Notes under the pieces: generated by a model
What the model saw: only the letters and a program-made list of their open reading frames with translations
What the model was told of the DNA's origin: nothing
Database searches by the model: none
Shown here: positions 14,536 through 24,937 of the stretch, piece by piece
How positions within the stretch are numbered: position 1 is the stretch's first letter
Layout: each line of letters begins with the position of its first letter
Program-made: the position numbers and the translations under genes
Origin: Nocardioides sp. J54
GTDB lineage: Bacteria; Actinomycetota; Actinomycetes; Propionibacteriales; Nocardioidaceae
DNA: 51,423 nt
Direction of reading: 5' to 3'
Assembly: GCF_000519005.1 (NCBI RefSeq)
Contig: NZ_JAER01000005.1
Span: forward strand, 1-51,423

Positions 14536-15951
14536 GTGTCCGACCTGCTGACCGCCCTCGTCTCCGGCACCGGACGGTCCGTGAGCGTCGACGGCACGAC
14601 GCTGGCCGCCCCGGACCTGCTCGGCGCCGCCGCGGCGCTGCGCGAGCCGCTCTCCGGCCGCTCGCGGGTCGCCGTGCACGCCACACCGACGATGGAGACC
14701 GTGGTCGCCGTGGTGGGTGCGCTGCTGGCCGGCGTGAGCGTCGTGCCCGTGCCGCCCGACTCGGGTGCGGCCGAGCTGCGGCATCTGCTCTTTGACAGTG
14801 CGCCCGACTGCTGGGTGGGACCGACCCCGCCCGACCCGCGCGGGATCGACCACGTGGCTGTCGACCTCACCGCGCGGGCGTCGTACACGCCGGCGGGGGT
14901 GGGTCCCGACGACGTCGCGTTCGTGCTCTACACCTCCGGCACGACGGGCCTGCCCAAGGGCGTGCTGATCCCCTACCGCGCGCTCACGGCGGGCCTCGAC
15001 GGCCTGGCCGACGCCTGGGGCTGGACGGCGGACGACGTCCTCGCCCACGGCCTGCCGCTCTTCCACGTGCACGGCCTCGTGCTCGGCGTGCTCGGCCCGC
15101 TGCGCGTCGGCGGCGGGCTGGTGCACACCGGCCGGCCGACGCCGGAGCGGTACGCCGACGCGGTCCGCGCGGGTGCCACCCTGCTCTTCGGCGTGCCGAC
15201 CGTGTGGAGCAGGGTCGCCGACGCACCCGAGCACGCCGCCGCCCTCCGGCCTGCCCGCCTCCTGGTCTCGGGCAGCGCTGCCCTGCCGGTGCCGGTCTTC
15301 GAGCGGCTGCGCGAGCTCACCGGCCACGAGGTCGCCGAGCGCTACGGGATGAGCGAGACCCTGATCACCGTGGCCACCCGCGCCGACGGTCGCCGCCAGG
15401 CCGGCTGGGTCGGCCTGCCGATCGCCGGCGTGGAGACCCGTCTGCGCGACGAGGACGGGGCCGCGGTGCCGCTCGACGGGGAGACGGTCGGGCAGCTCGA
15501 GGTGCGCGGCCCCACGCTGTTCTCCGGCTACCTCAACCGCCCCGACGCGACCGCCGAGGTGTGGACCCACGACGGCTGGTTCCGCACCGGTGACGTCGCC
15601 TGCATCGGCCCCGACGGCCGTCACCGCATCGTCGGCCGGGCGTCGGTCGACCTGATCAAGTCCGGCGGCTACCGGATCGGCGCCGGCGAGGTCGAGTCGA
15701 CGCTGCTCGGCCACCCCGCCGTCGCCGAGTGCGCCGTGGTCGGCGTCCCCGACGACGACCTCGGCCAGCGCATCGTCGCCTGGGTCGTCCTCCGCTCCCC
15801 CGTCCCCGGCGAGGCCGCCCTGGCCACCGAGCTCACCGACCTGGTCAGCACCGAGCTCTCCGCCCACAAGCGCCCCCGCGAGGTCCGCTTCGTCGCCTCC
15901 CTCCCCCGCAACGAGATGGGCAAGGTCCAGAAGCAGCGCCTGCTCGACTGA
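14536..15951 (+). CDS. MatB-like acyl-CoA synthetase (AMP-forming)
   Basis: This ANL-superfamily ligase activates a carboxylic acid with ATP and transfers it to CoA. In 471 residues it shows the P-loop LYTSGTTGLPKGVL at about 133-146, LPLFHVHGL, the A5 motif ERYGMSETL, the hinge GWFRTGDVACI and the C-terminal catalytic lysine in NEMGKVQKQRL. FHVHGL and the overall order resemble malonyl-CoA synthetase MatB, so a small dicarboxylic or short acyl substrate is plausible but unproven. GTG 14536 is set by GGGAGGA 7 nt upstream. It is monocistronic; a repeat cluster starts 35 nt after its stop. Confidence 0.88.
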   Translation: MSDLLTALVSGTGRSVSVDGTTLAAPDLLGAAAALREPLSGRSRVAVHATPTMETVVAVVGALLAGVSVVPVPPDSGAAELRHLLFDSAPDCWVGPTPPDPRGIDHVAVDLTARASYTPAGVGPDDVAFVLYTSGTTGLPKGVLIPYRALTAGLDGLADAWGWTADDVLAHGLPLFHVHGLVLGVLGPLRVGGGLVHTGRPTPERYADAVRAGATLLFGVPTVWSRVADAPEHAAALRPARLLVSGSAALPVPVFERLRELTGHEVAERYGMSETLITVATRADGRRQAGWVGLPIAGVETRLRDEDGAAVPLDGETVGQLEVRGPTLFSGYLNRPDATAEVWTHDGWFRTGDVACIGPDGRHRIVGRASVDLIKSGGYRIGAGEVESTLLGHPAVAECAVVGVPDDDLGQRIVAWVVLRSPVPGEAALATELTDLVSTELSAHKRPREVRFVASLPRNEMGKVQKQRLLD

Positions 15952-15985
15952 GCCGACGCCGGCGGCAGCGCCGGTGGTCGCAGCA

Positions 15986-16690
15986 CCGCTGGTTGAGGTG
16001 CGAGGCGCCCCAGCGCCGAGCCTCGAAGCCAGCGGCCCCGGTCTACGCCCACTGTGCCCCACCACAGCCCGCCCGGAAGCCCGGCCTCGCACAGCACGCC
16101 GCGCGTTCCCGCAATGCGCCTAGATGCAGCGCCGCTGATTGAGGTGCGAGGCGCCCCAGCGCCGAGCCTCGAAACCAGCGGCCCCGGTCCACCGAACTGT
16201 GGTCGACAGTCCGCCAGGAAGGCCCGGAGGTTTCGAGGCTCGGCCGCGGGCGGCCTCGCACCTCAACCACCGGGAGTCCGGCAAAGCGAACCCACGGCTT
16301 GCCGCCCGGCGGAAGCAGGACCTCGCACGACACGCCGCGTGCGCTCCCGCAACGCGCCCAGGCGCAACACCGCTGGTTGAGGTGCGGAGCAGCGCCAGCG
16401 ACGAGCCTCGAACCAGCGGCCCCGGTCCACCGAACTGTGGTCGACACAGCCCGCCAGGAAAGCCCGGAGGTTTCGAGGCTCGGCCGCGGGCGGCCTCGCA
16501 CCTCAACCACCGGGAGGAACGCTCGGTCCACCTACGCCTGTCTGGCCGCCATGCCCACTGTGCCCCTTGCCGGAGGCAACTGCGTGCGCGGCAGCGTGGC
16601 GCCCGCGCGAAGGCGCGTCGAGGGCAAGTGCGGGCCGAGCTTGCGAGGCCTGCGCGCCGCCCTCGACAGGCGACACGCTCGCGCCTCCTA
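15986..16690. repeat. BIME-like repeat cluster between acyl-CoA synthetase and lytic transglycosylase
   Basis: This 0.7-kb intergenic stretch has no credible gene. Family A copies lie forward at about 15986-16035, 16132-16181 and 16369-16418 and inverted at 16226-16275 and 16465-16515. Each forward copy has CCGCTGGTT and AACCAGCGG ends that pair, making an imperfect hairpin of about 50 nt. Forward and inverted copies are joined by a conserved spacer of about 46 nt containing CACCGAACTGTGGTCGAC, so 16132-16275 and 16371-16515 are duplicate composite modules. A family B copy (16591-16687) ends at the stop codon of the lytic transglycosylase gene. Confidence 0.8.
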
Positions 16691-17338
16691 ATACCAGCCG
16701 TGGCTCTCCGAATGTCCCCAGGCGCTGCAGGGGCTGCCGTACCGGCCCTGGATGTAGCCCAGGCCCCAGCGGATCTGGGTGGCGGGGTTGGTGGCCCAGT
16801 CGGCGCCGGCGGAGGACATCTTGGAGCCGGGGAGGGCCTGCGGGATGCCGTAGGCGCTCGACGTGGGGTTGTCGGCGTTCCAGCGCCAGTTGGACTCGCG
16901 GGTCCACAGCGAGTCGAGGCAGCCGAACTGGTCGGAGGAGAAGCCGAACTCCGGGAGCAGCGCGCGGGCGATGTCCTTGGGGTCGGAGTCGGAGAGGCGG
17001 CGCTCGTCGGTCAGCGCGGCGGTGGCGGACTCCTCGAGGCCGGCGGCCTTGGCGGGGTCGGCCTCGGGGCGGCGGTCCGAGCGGGACAGCACGGCCTCGC
17101 GGCGCTGGGTGTCGACCGGGGCGGTGCTGTCGCCGGCGGTCCTCAGGGCGTCGAGGTCGGCGCTGGCGGCCGGGGCGGCGACGTCGTTGCCGAGGACGCC
17201 GGCAGCGACCGACACCCCCGTGACGGCGGCAGCGACCGAGGACAGCACGAGGACGTTGCGTGCGGCCTTGCGAGGGGCTTGGGCGAGATGGGCATGTTTC
17301 GGCGTTCCGCGGTGCTTCGCGGGTGCGTGCTTCGACAA
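16688..17338 (-). CDS. Lytic transglycosylase-like cell-wall protein
   Basis: The 216-residue product has an N-terminal segment rich in His, Lys and Ala, then a hydrophobic stretch at about residues 28-48 (signal peptide or anchor), a charged linker, and a C-terminal goose-lysozyme/SLT-like domain from about residue 135: [17 protein letters not shown] with the catalytic Glu, [12 protein letters not shown], and [19 protein letters not shown]. It should cleave peptidoglycan outside the membrane. The apparent start is TTG 17338, with only a weak GAGAA ribosome site. It has a long, structured upstream region. Confidence 0.85.
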   Translation of the reverse strand: MSKHAPAKHRGTPKHAHLAQAPRKAARNVLVLSSVAAAVTGVSVAAGVLGNDVAAPAASADLDALRTAGDSTAPVDTQRREAVLSRSDRRPEADPAKAAGLEESATAALTDERRLSDSDPKDIARALLPEFGFSSDQFGCLDSLWTRESNWRWNADNPTSSAYGIPQALPGSKMSSAGADWATNPATQIRWGLGYIQGRYGSPCSAWGHSESHGWY

Positions 17339-17342
17339 GTGT

Positions 17343-17420
17343 TCTCGACTTCGGGCTCGACTTCACGGGCCGGTCACCGCCCGATCGGGCCGGACCTCGT
17401 CGTCCTGGCCGCCGGTGACC
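17343..17420 (-). promoter_or_regulatory. Structured leader upstream of the lytic transglycosylase
   Basis: On the minus strand GGTCACCG (17420-17413) can pair perfectly with CGGTGACC (17378-17371), enclosing GTCCGG and the perfect palindrome GCCCGATCGGGC. Two direct copies of GAAGTCGAG 12 bp apart (17343-17364) then precede the TTG start. It could be a regulatory RNA; the ydaO (c-di-AMP) core motif was not found. The rest of the 240-bp gap holds only the DUF2200 promoter. Confidence 0.35.
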
Positions 17421-17566
17421 AGCGACCACACTGCCTGACGGGCAGGGCAGGTGCAAACCGAACCGCACAGGTGTCGCGGCGGAATCTGATCACTCCTGCC
17501 ACACCAGTCACAGCGGGCCCGCCGCCCCCTCGGGCACCGGTGAACCTGCTCACGTACGACGCGGCC

Positions 17567-17572
17567 TACTGT
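17567..17572 (+). promoter_or_regulatory. -10 element of the DUF2200 gene (leaderless)
   Basis: TACTGT lies 6 nt before the ATG at 17579, with no ribosome-binding site. Confidence 0.55.
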
Positions 17573-17578
17573 GGTGGG

Positions 17579-17929
17579 ATGCACCGGATCTTCACCACCA
17601 GCGTCGCGTCCGTCTACCCGCACTACGTGACGAAGGCGGAGCGCAAGGGCCGGTCGAAGCAGGAGGTCGACGAGGTCATCCGGTGGCTCACCGGCTTCAG
17701 CCAGGCCGAGCTCGACCAGCACCTCGCGGAGGAGACGACCTTCCTCGACTTCTTCGGCGCCGCGACGCTGAACCCGAACGCGTCGCTGATCACCGGCTCG
17801 GTGTGCGGGGTGAAGGTGCAGGAGGTCGAGGACCCGCTGATGCAGAAGATCCGCTACCTCGACAAGCTCGTCGACGAGCTGGCGAAGGGCAAGGCGATGG
17901 AGAAGGTCCTGCGCCAGCCCGCCGGCTGA
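17579..17929 (+). CDS. DUF2200-family protein
   Basis: This 116-residue soluble protein begins [19 protein letters not shown] and contains [36 protein letters not shown] and a Lys-rich C-terminus, a close fit to the DUF2200 family over its whole length. The function is unknown; distant similarity to YjbR/MmcQ-type DNA-binding-fold proteins is only a guess. The ATG at 17579 follows a -10 hexamer by 6 nt. The stop codon lies in the loop of a strong hairpin. It is divergent from the lytic transglycosylase and convergent with the PhoH2 gene. Confidence 0.85.
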   Translation: MHRIFTTSVASVYPHYVTKAERKGRSKQEVDEVIRWLTGFSQAELDQHLAEETTFLDFFGAATLNPNASLITGSVCGVKVQEVEDPLMQKIRYLDKLVDELAKGKAMEKVLRQPAG

Positions 17930-17945
17930 AGCACCGGCGGGCTGG
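17914..17945. terminator. Terminator hairpin spanning the DUF2200 stop codon
   Basis: CAGCCCGCCGG (17915-17925) and CCGGCGGGCTG (17934-17944) form a perfect 11-bp stem, 12 with the flanking C-G pair. The 8-nt loop contains the TGA of the DUF2200 gene. It sits between convergent genes and could end both transcripts; no U-tract is present. Confidence 0.65.
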
Positions 17946-17958
17946 GCCCGGGGACGCG

Positions 17959-19284
17959 TCAGACGACGACGTTCTCCAGCATCTCGGTGACCAGCGCCGC
18001 GATCGGCGAACGCTCGGAGCGGGTGAGCGTGACGTGCGCGAACAGCGGGTGGCCCTTGAGCTTCTCGACCACGGCGACGACGCCGTCGTGTCGCCCGACC
18101 CGCAGGTTGTCGCGCTGCGCGACGTCGTGGGTCAGCACCACCTTGGAGTTGGCGCCGATGCGGGACAGGACCGTGAGCAGCACGTTGCGCTCCAGGGACT
18201 GGGCCTCGTCCACGATCACGAACGAGTCGTGCAGCGAGCGGCCGCGGATGTGGGTCAGCGGCAGCACCTCGAGCATCCCGCGGTCGAGGATCTCGTCGAC
18301 GACGTCGCTGGACGTCAGGGCACCGAGGGTGTCGAAGACCGCCTGGGCCCAGGGCGACATCTTCTCCGACTCCGAGCCGGGCAGGTAGCCGAGCTCCTGG
18401 CCGCCCACGGCGTAGAGCGGGCGGAACACGACGACCTTCTTGTGCTGCTGGCGCTCCATGACGGCCTCCAGGCCGGCGCACAGCGCCAGCGCGGACTTGC
18501 CGGTGCCGGCGCGGCCACCGAGGGAGACGATGCCGACCTCGGGGTCGAGCAGCAGGTCGAGCGCGACCCGCTGCTCCGCGCTGCGACCGTGGATGCCGAA
18601 CGCCTCGCGGTCGCCGCGGACCAGGTGCACCTGCTTGTCCGGCCCGACCCGGCCGAGCGCGGTGCCGCGCTCGGACAGCATCACCAGGCCGGTGTGGCAC
18701 GGCAGCTCACGGGCCTCGGCGAGGTCGAGCGTGCCGTCGTCGTACAGCTCGTCGAGCTCCTCGGCCGCGACCTCCACCTCCGCCATCCCGGAGTAGCCGG
18801 TGTCGGAGTCACCGATCGTCTCCCCGCGGTACTCCTGCGCGTCGAGGCCGACGGCGGAGGCCTTGATCCGCATGGGGAGGTCCTTGGAGACCAGGGTGAC
18901 CTGGTGGCCCTCGTCGGCGAGGTTGCGCGCGACAGCGAGGATCCGGGTGTCGTTGTCGCCGAGGCGGAAGCCGGACGGCAGCGACGTGGCGTCGGTGTGG
19001 TTGAGCTCGACGCGCAGGCTCCCGCCGTGGTCGCCCACGGGGACGGGCGTGTCGAGGCGGCCGTGGGTCACCCGCATCTCGTCGAGCATCCGCAGCGCGC
19101 CGCGGGCGAAGTAGCCCAGCTCGGGGTGGTGGCGCTTGGCCTCGAGCTCGGTGATGACGACCACCGGGAGCACGACCTCGTGCTCCTCGAACCGCCGGAG
19201 GGCGGCAGGGTCGGCCAGCAGGACGCTGGTGTCGAGGACGTACGTACGGCGCTGCGCGCTGGCCTGGGCCTTCGTGTTCGACAC
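17959..19284 (-). CDS. PhoH2-type PIN domain-ATPase
   Basis: The product of about 441 residues joins an N-terminal PIN RNase domain ([43 protein letters not shown], with the expected acidic residues) to a C-terminal PhoH ATPase ([20 protein letters not shown]alker A near residue 255, [11 protein letters not shown]alker B). PhoH2 proteins are known as sequence-specific RNA helicases with RNase activity. GTG 19284 is preferred because GTGAGG lies 6 nt upstream; GTG 19296 is also open. No antitoxin-like phoAT gene is seen immediately upstream. Confidence 0.9.
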   Translation of the reverse strand: MSNTKAQASAQRRTYVLDTSVLLADPAALRRFEEHEVVLPVVVITELEAKRHHPELGYFARGALRMLDEMRVTHGRLDTPVPVGDHGGSLRVELNHTDATSLPSGFRLGDNDTRILAVARNLADEGHQVTLVSKDLPMRIKASAVGLDAQEYRGETIGDSDTGYSGMAEVEVAAEELDELYDDGTLDLAEARELPCHTGLVMLSERGTALGRVGPDKQVHLVRGDREAFGIHGRSAEQRVALDLLLDPEVGIVSLGGRAGTGKSALALCAGLEAVMERQQHKKVVVFRPLYAVGGQELGYLPGSESEKMSPWAQAVFDTLGALTSSDVVDEILDRGMLEVLPLTHIRGRSLHDSFVIVDEAQSLERNVLLTVLSRIGANSKVVLTHDVAQRDNLRVGRHDGVVAVVEKLKGHPLFAHVTLTRSERSPIAALVTEMLENVVV

Positions 19285-19475
19285 GTTGAACCTCACCGGA
19301 CCGCACGCCCCGCAGGGCCCCCGGCCCTATCCCTTGTTGGCGGACCGGGTTGCACAGTCGTGATGGTTCACGTCGGGCCTCCCGATGTGGCCGGCTTCCC
19401 CACCTGCCACTGCTTCGGAAACTACGCCCGGTGGGTTTCTGGTTGGCGCGCCACGCCGAACCGGAAAAGTTAATG

Positions 19476-20219
19476 TCAGGTGACGCGCCGGTAGGCCAGG
19501 TCGGTGATGGTGCGGCCCTTGGCGAGCCCCTTGCGCTCGAACTTCGTGACCGGTCGCTCGTCCCAGCGTTCCACGACGCCGCCCTCCATGAGCGGCTCTG
19601 CGTCGAGCACCTCGACCATCTGCTCGGCGTACTCCGCCCAGTCGGTGGCCAGGCGCCAGGTCGCGCCCGGCACCAGCCGGGAGGCGAGCAGGCGGGCGTT
19701 CGGCGGGGTGACCAACCGGCGCTTGTGGTGCCGCTTCTTGTGCCACGGGTCGGGGAAGAAGGTCCACAGCTCGGTGATGCTGGCCTCGGGCAGGAGGTTC
19801 TCGACGGTCCAGAGCGCGTCGACGCTGCAGAAGCGGACGTTGTCGGCGCCGGCGTCGGCGACGCGGCCCAGGCCCTCGGCGACGCCGGGACGCCAGACCT
19901 CCAGCGCCAGCACGTTGCACTCCGGACGGGAGGCCGCGAGGGCGGCGGTGGCCTCGCCGACTCCCCCGCCGATCTCGACGACCAGCGGCGCCTCGCGGCC
20001 GAACCACTCGGCCCAGTCGAAGCCCGGCTGGTCGACGGCGTCCTCGGGGATGACCCAGGCGTCGGCGTGCGCGTCCCAGGCGGCCTGCTGCTTCGGGGTG
20101 AACCGGCTGCCACGCCGGGTGTACGTCAGCACCTCCCGCACCCGCCGGCCGTCCTGGGTCAGCTTGTGGTGGGGCCGGGCGGGGCGGACGCCGCCCGTGG
20201 CGTGCTGCTCGTCGTTCAC
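19476..20219 (-). CDS. trmB: tRNA (guanine-N7-)-methyltransferase TrmB
   Basis: TrmB methylates G46 of tRNA using SAM. The 247-residue protein has the SAM loop VVEIGGGVGEATAALA, the family signature FPDPWHKKRHHKRRLV and a late TKFERKGLAKGRTI segment. GTG 20219 is preceded at 6 nt by GAGAAT, a possible poor -10, so it may be leaderless. It lies downstream of the tuf terminator on the same strand and is probably transcribed separately from the translation operon. A 190-bp gap to PhoH2 (19285-19475) holds nothing recognisable beyond a possible PhoH2 promoter near 19326. Confidence 0.93.
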   Translation of the reverse strand: MNDEQHATGGVRPARPHHKLTQDGRRVREVLTYTRRGSRFTPKQQAAWDAHADAWVIPEDAVDQPGFDWAEWFGREAPLVVEIGGGVGEATAALAASRPECNVLALEVWRPGVAEGLGRVADAGADNVRFCSVDALWTVENLLPEASITELWTFFPDPWHKKRHHKRRLVTPPNARLLASRLVPGATWRLATDWAEYAEQMVEVLDAEPLMEGGVVERWDERPVTKFERKGLAKGRTITDLAYRRVT

Positions 20220-20259
20220 GTGCCCATTCTCCCGGCAGGGCGGGCCCGGCCGAAAATGC

Positions 20260-20297
20260 GGGAAGCCCCCGCCGCCGTGAGGCAGCGGGGGCTTCCC
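20260..20297 (-). terminator. Intrinsic terminator of tuf
   Basis: GGGAAGCCCCCGC (20260-20272) and GCGGGGGCTTCCC (20285-20297) form a perfect 13-bp stem. On the minus strand it is followed by GCATTTTCGG, giving a short U-tract after tuf. Confidence 0.9.
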
Positions 20298-20312
20298 CCT
20301 GAGCAGGTCAGA

Positions 20313-21506
20313 TCACTTGGTGATCTTCGTGACCCGGCCGGCGCCGACGGTGCGGCCACCCTCGCGGATCGCGAACTTCAGACCCTCGTCCATGACGATC
20401 GGCTGGATGAGCTCGACCGACATGTCGGTGTTGTCGCCCGGCATGACCATCTCGGTGCCCTCGGGGAGGGTCACGACGCCGGTCACGTCGGTGGTCCGGA
20501 AGTAGAACTGCGGACGGTAGTTGTTGAAGAACGGCGTGTGGCGGCCGCCCTCCTCCTTCGAGAGAATGTAGACGCTCGCCTCGAAGTTGGTGTGCGGGGT
20601 CGCGCTGCCCGGCTTCACGACGACCATGCCGCGCTCGACGTCCTCGCGCTTGGTGCCGCGGAGGAGCAGACCGACGTTCTCACCGGCCTGGCCCTCGTCG
20701 AGGAGCTTGCGGAACATCTCGACACCGGTGACGGTGGTCTTGATGCCCTCCTCGCGGATACCGAGGATCTCGACCTCCTCGTTCACCTTGATGATGCCGC
20801 GCTCGATACGACCGGTGATGACGGTGCCACGACCGGTGATCGTGAAGACGTCCTCGACGGGCATGAGGAACGGCTTGTCGACCTCACGCTCGGGCTGCGG
20901 GATGTACTCGTCGACGGCCGACATGAGCTCGGCAACCGAGTTGGCCCACTTCTCGTCGCCGTTCAGCGCCGGGAAGGCAGCAACGCGCACGACCGGGACG
21001 TCGTCGCCTGGGAACTCGTACTCGTTGAGGAGCTCGCGCACCTCCATCTCGACGAGCTCGATGAGCTCCTCGTCGTCGACCATGTCGCACTTGTTGAGCG
21101 CGACGACCAGGGCGGGGACGCCGACCTGGCGGGCGAGCAGCACGTGCTCGCGGGTCTGCGGCATCGGGCCGTCGGTCGCGGCAACCACCAGGATCGCGCC
21201 GTCCATCTGCGCGGCACCGGTGATCATGTTCTTGATGTAGTCAGCGTGACCGGGGCAGTCGACGTGCGCGTAGTGGCGCGCCTCGGTCTGGTACTCGATG
21301 TGCGCGATCGAGATCGTGATACCGCGCTGGCGCTCCTCGGGAGCCTTGTCGATCGTGTCGAACGGCGACGCCTCGTTGAGGTCCGGGTACTTGTCGTGAA
21401 GCACCTTCGAGATCGCTGCGGTCAGCGTCGTCTTGCCGTGGTCGATGTGACCGATCGTGCCGATGTTCACGTGCGGCTTGGTCCGCTCGAACTTCGCCTT
21501 AGCCAC
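20313..21506 (-). CDS. tuf: Elongation factor Tu
   Basis: EF-Tu delivers aminoacyl-tRNA to the ribosome as a GTPase. The 397-residue product has G1 [11 protein letters not shown]3 [13 protein letters not shown]4 [10 protein letters not shown] and the complete domains 2 and 3 up to [16 protein letters not shown] 21506 follows AGGAGGAGC, a strong ribosome site. It is the last gene of the rpsL-rpsG-fusA-tuf group and is followed by a strong terminator and then trmB, not by rpsJ. Confidence 0.99.
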   Translation of the reverse strand: MAKAKFERTKPHVNIGTIGHIDHGKTTLTAAISKVLHDKYPDLNEASPFDTIDKAPEERQRGITISIAHIEYQTEARHYAHVDCPGHADYIKNMITGAAQMDGAILVVAATDGPMPQTREHVLLARQVGVPALVVALNKCDMVDDEELIELVEMEVRELLNEYEFPGDDVPVVRVAAFPALNGDEKWANSVAELMSAVDEYIPQPEREVDKPFLMPVEDVFTITGRGTVITGRIERGIIKVNEEVEILGIREEGIKTTVTGVEMFRKLLDEGQAGENVGLLLRGTKREDVERGMVVVKPGSATPHTNFEASVYILSKEEGGRHTPFFNNYRPQFYFRTTDVTGVVTLPEGTEMVMPGDNTDMSVELIQPIVMDEGLKFAIREGGRTVGAGRVTKITK

Positions 21507-21564
21507 TGGGGGCTCCTCCTGGTGTGGTTGTTACTTGACTCGTACTAAAGGGGTGGTGCGCCGA

Positions 21565-21608
21565 GGGTTCGCGTCGAGAACCCCCACGGGTCCGGGTGGA
21601 CCCGGGGG
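21565..21608 (-). terminator. Two hairpins between fusA and tuf
   Basis: After fusA, CCCCCGGGTCC and GGACCCGTGGGG (21581-21608) form a long stem with one mismatch. A second hairpin of GGGTTC and GAACCC arms (21565-21583) partly overlaps it. They may attenuate readthrough from fusA into tuf or protect mRNA ends; a TAGTAC near 21541-21546 could be a separate tuf -10. Confidence 0.5.
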
Positions 21609-21610
21609 AA

Positions 21611-23734
<2,124 letters not shown>

Positions 23735-23816
23735 GTGAGTCAGCGTTCCTTAGGTAAGGGGGATGGAGCGGTGGGGCCGGAGCGGGCGCCGCCGAGGCGG
23801 ACCCGCTCCGACGACG

Positions 23817-24287
23817 TCACCAGCGGTAGTGGGCGAAGGCCTTGTTGGACTCGGCCATCTTGTGCGTGTCCTCGCGCTTCTTCACGGCGGCACCGAGGCC
23901 GTTCGCGGCGTCGAGGATCTCGTTCTGCAGGCGCTCGGCCATGGTCTTCTCGCGACGCTCCTGGGCGTAGCCGACCAGCCAGCGCAGCGACAGCGTGGTG
24001 CCGCGGTTGCCCTTGACCTCGACGGGGACCTGGTAGGTCGCACCGCCGACGCGGCGGGACTTCACCTCGAGCGCGGGGCGGACGTTGTCCAGCGCGCGCT
24101 TGAGGGTGATGACCGGGTCGGTGCCGGTCTTCTCGCGGGTGCCCTCGAGAGCGGCGTACACGATCCGCTGAGCGACCTGCTTCTTGCCATCCTGGAGCAC
24201 CTTCGAGACCAGCTGGCTCACCAGCTGGGACCCGTAGACCGGGTCGACGTCGATGGGGCGCTTCGGAGCGGGGCCCTTGCGCGGCAT
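23817..24287 (-). CDS. rpsG: 30S ribosomal protein S7
   Basis: S7 nucleates assembly of the 30S head and contacts the 3' domain of 16S rRNA. The 156-residue protein starts [20 protein letters not shown] and ends [13 protein letters not shown], standard for the family. It follows rpsL by one base and is cotranscribed with it. The gap of 82 nt to fusA contains no obvious terminator. Confidence 0.99.
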   Translation of the reverse strand: MPRKGPAPKRPIDVDPVYGSQLVSQLVSKVLQDGKKQVAQRIVYAALEGTREKTGTDPVITLKRALDNVRPALEVKSRRVGGATYQVPVEVKGNRGTTLSLRWLVGYAQERREKTMAERLQNEILDAANGLGAAVKKREDTHKMAESNKAFAHYRW

Positions 24288-24288
24288 G

Positions 24289-24663
24289 TCAGCTCTTCTC
24301 CTTCTTGGCGCCGTAGCGGCTGCGAGCCTGCTTGCGGTTCTTCACGGCCTGGGTGTCGAGCGCACCGCGGATGACCTTGTAGCGAACACCGGGCAGGTCC
24401 TTCACACGACCGCCGCGGACGAGCACGATCGAGTGCTCCTGGAGGTTGTGACCCTCACCCGGGATGTAGGCGGTGACCTCGACGCCGCTGCTCAGGCGCA
24501 CACGGGCGACCTTGCGGAGGGCGGAGTTCGGCTTCTTCGGGGTGGTGGTGTAGACGCGGGTGCACACACCGCGCCGCTGAGGCGATCCCTTCAGGGCAGG
24601 CGTCTTGTTCTTCGACACCTTGTCCTGGCGGCCCTTGCGGACCAGCTGCTGAATGGTAGGCAC
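24289..24663 (-). CDS. rpsL: 30S ribosomal protein S12
   Basis: S12 sits at the decoding centre. The 124-residue product starts [12 protein letters not shown] at GTG 24663; longer open frames upstream are leader sequence. Lys43 in [12 protein letters not shown] and the lysine of [10 protein letters not shown] (Lys88 position) are wild-type, so no classic streptomycin-resistance substitution is present. It is the first gene of the operon with a 160-nt leader behind a good promoter. Confidence 0.99.
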   Translation of the reverse strand: MPTIQQLVRKGRQDKVSKNKTPALKGSPQRRGVCTRVYTTTPKKPNSALRKVARVRLSSGVEVTAYIPGEGHNLQEHSIVLVRGGRVKDLPGVRYKVIRGALDTQAVKNRKQARSRYGAKKEKS

Positions 24664-24693
24664 TCTTGTGCTTTCCCTCTCGGTCTTGTCACG

Positions 24694-24712
24694 GCCCGGC
24701 ACGGTGCCGGGC
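24694..24712 (-). promoter_or_regulatory. Hairpin in the rpsL leader
   Basis: GCCCGGCAC and GTGCCGGGC arms separated by one base make a near-perfect palindrome about 30 nt before rpsL. It may be a structured control element or a site for ribosomal-protein feedback, but no family is recognised. Confidence 0.4.
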
Positions 24713-24830
24713 TCGGGGTACTGCTCACTGCTGTGTGCCGGATGCTGGATCCCCTGCGGCAACCACCGCTGATCGGGGGCTGCTCTGAGGGCATGCGGGA
24801 CGTGCCGGGTCGCCCCAGACACGAGAATCG

Positions 24831-24859
24831 AGATTACCGGCCGCCCAGAGGCGGGTCAA
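24831..24859 (-). promoter_or_regulatory. Promoter of the rpsL-rpsG-fusA-tuf operon
   Basis: TTGACC (24859-24854) and TAATCT (24836-24831) are separated by exactly 17 bp, a strong housekeeping-sigma match. Transcription should start near 24824, giving a leader of about 160 nt. The rest of the 274-bp gap to the NCS2 permease gene shows only GC-rich sequence. Confidence 0.8.
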
Positions 24860-24937
24860 AATGCCGGTCACGCCCCGGGGCCGCCCGGATTCCGGGGCCG
24901 CTCCCCCGCCTGTCCCGGGCGGCGCCCGGCCGCCGGC

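Noticed and set aside
15986..16690. Small genes in the repeat region between acyl-CoA synthetase and lytic transglycosylase
   Set aside because: All open frames follow repeat copies in several frames and share no protein-like composition.
17339..17578. c-di-AMP (ydaO) riboswitch upstream of the lytic transglycosylase
   Set aside because: The conserved GGGTGAAT and related core motifs could not be found; only generic structure is kept.
24289..24663. Streptomycin-resistance allele of rpsL
   Set aside because: The lysines at the two classic positions are wild-type.
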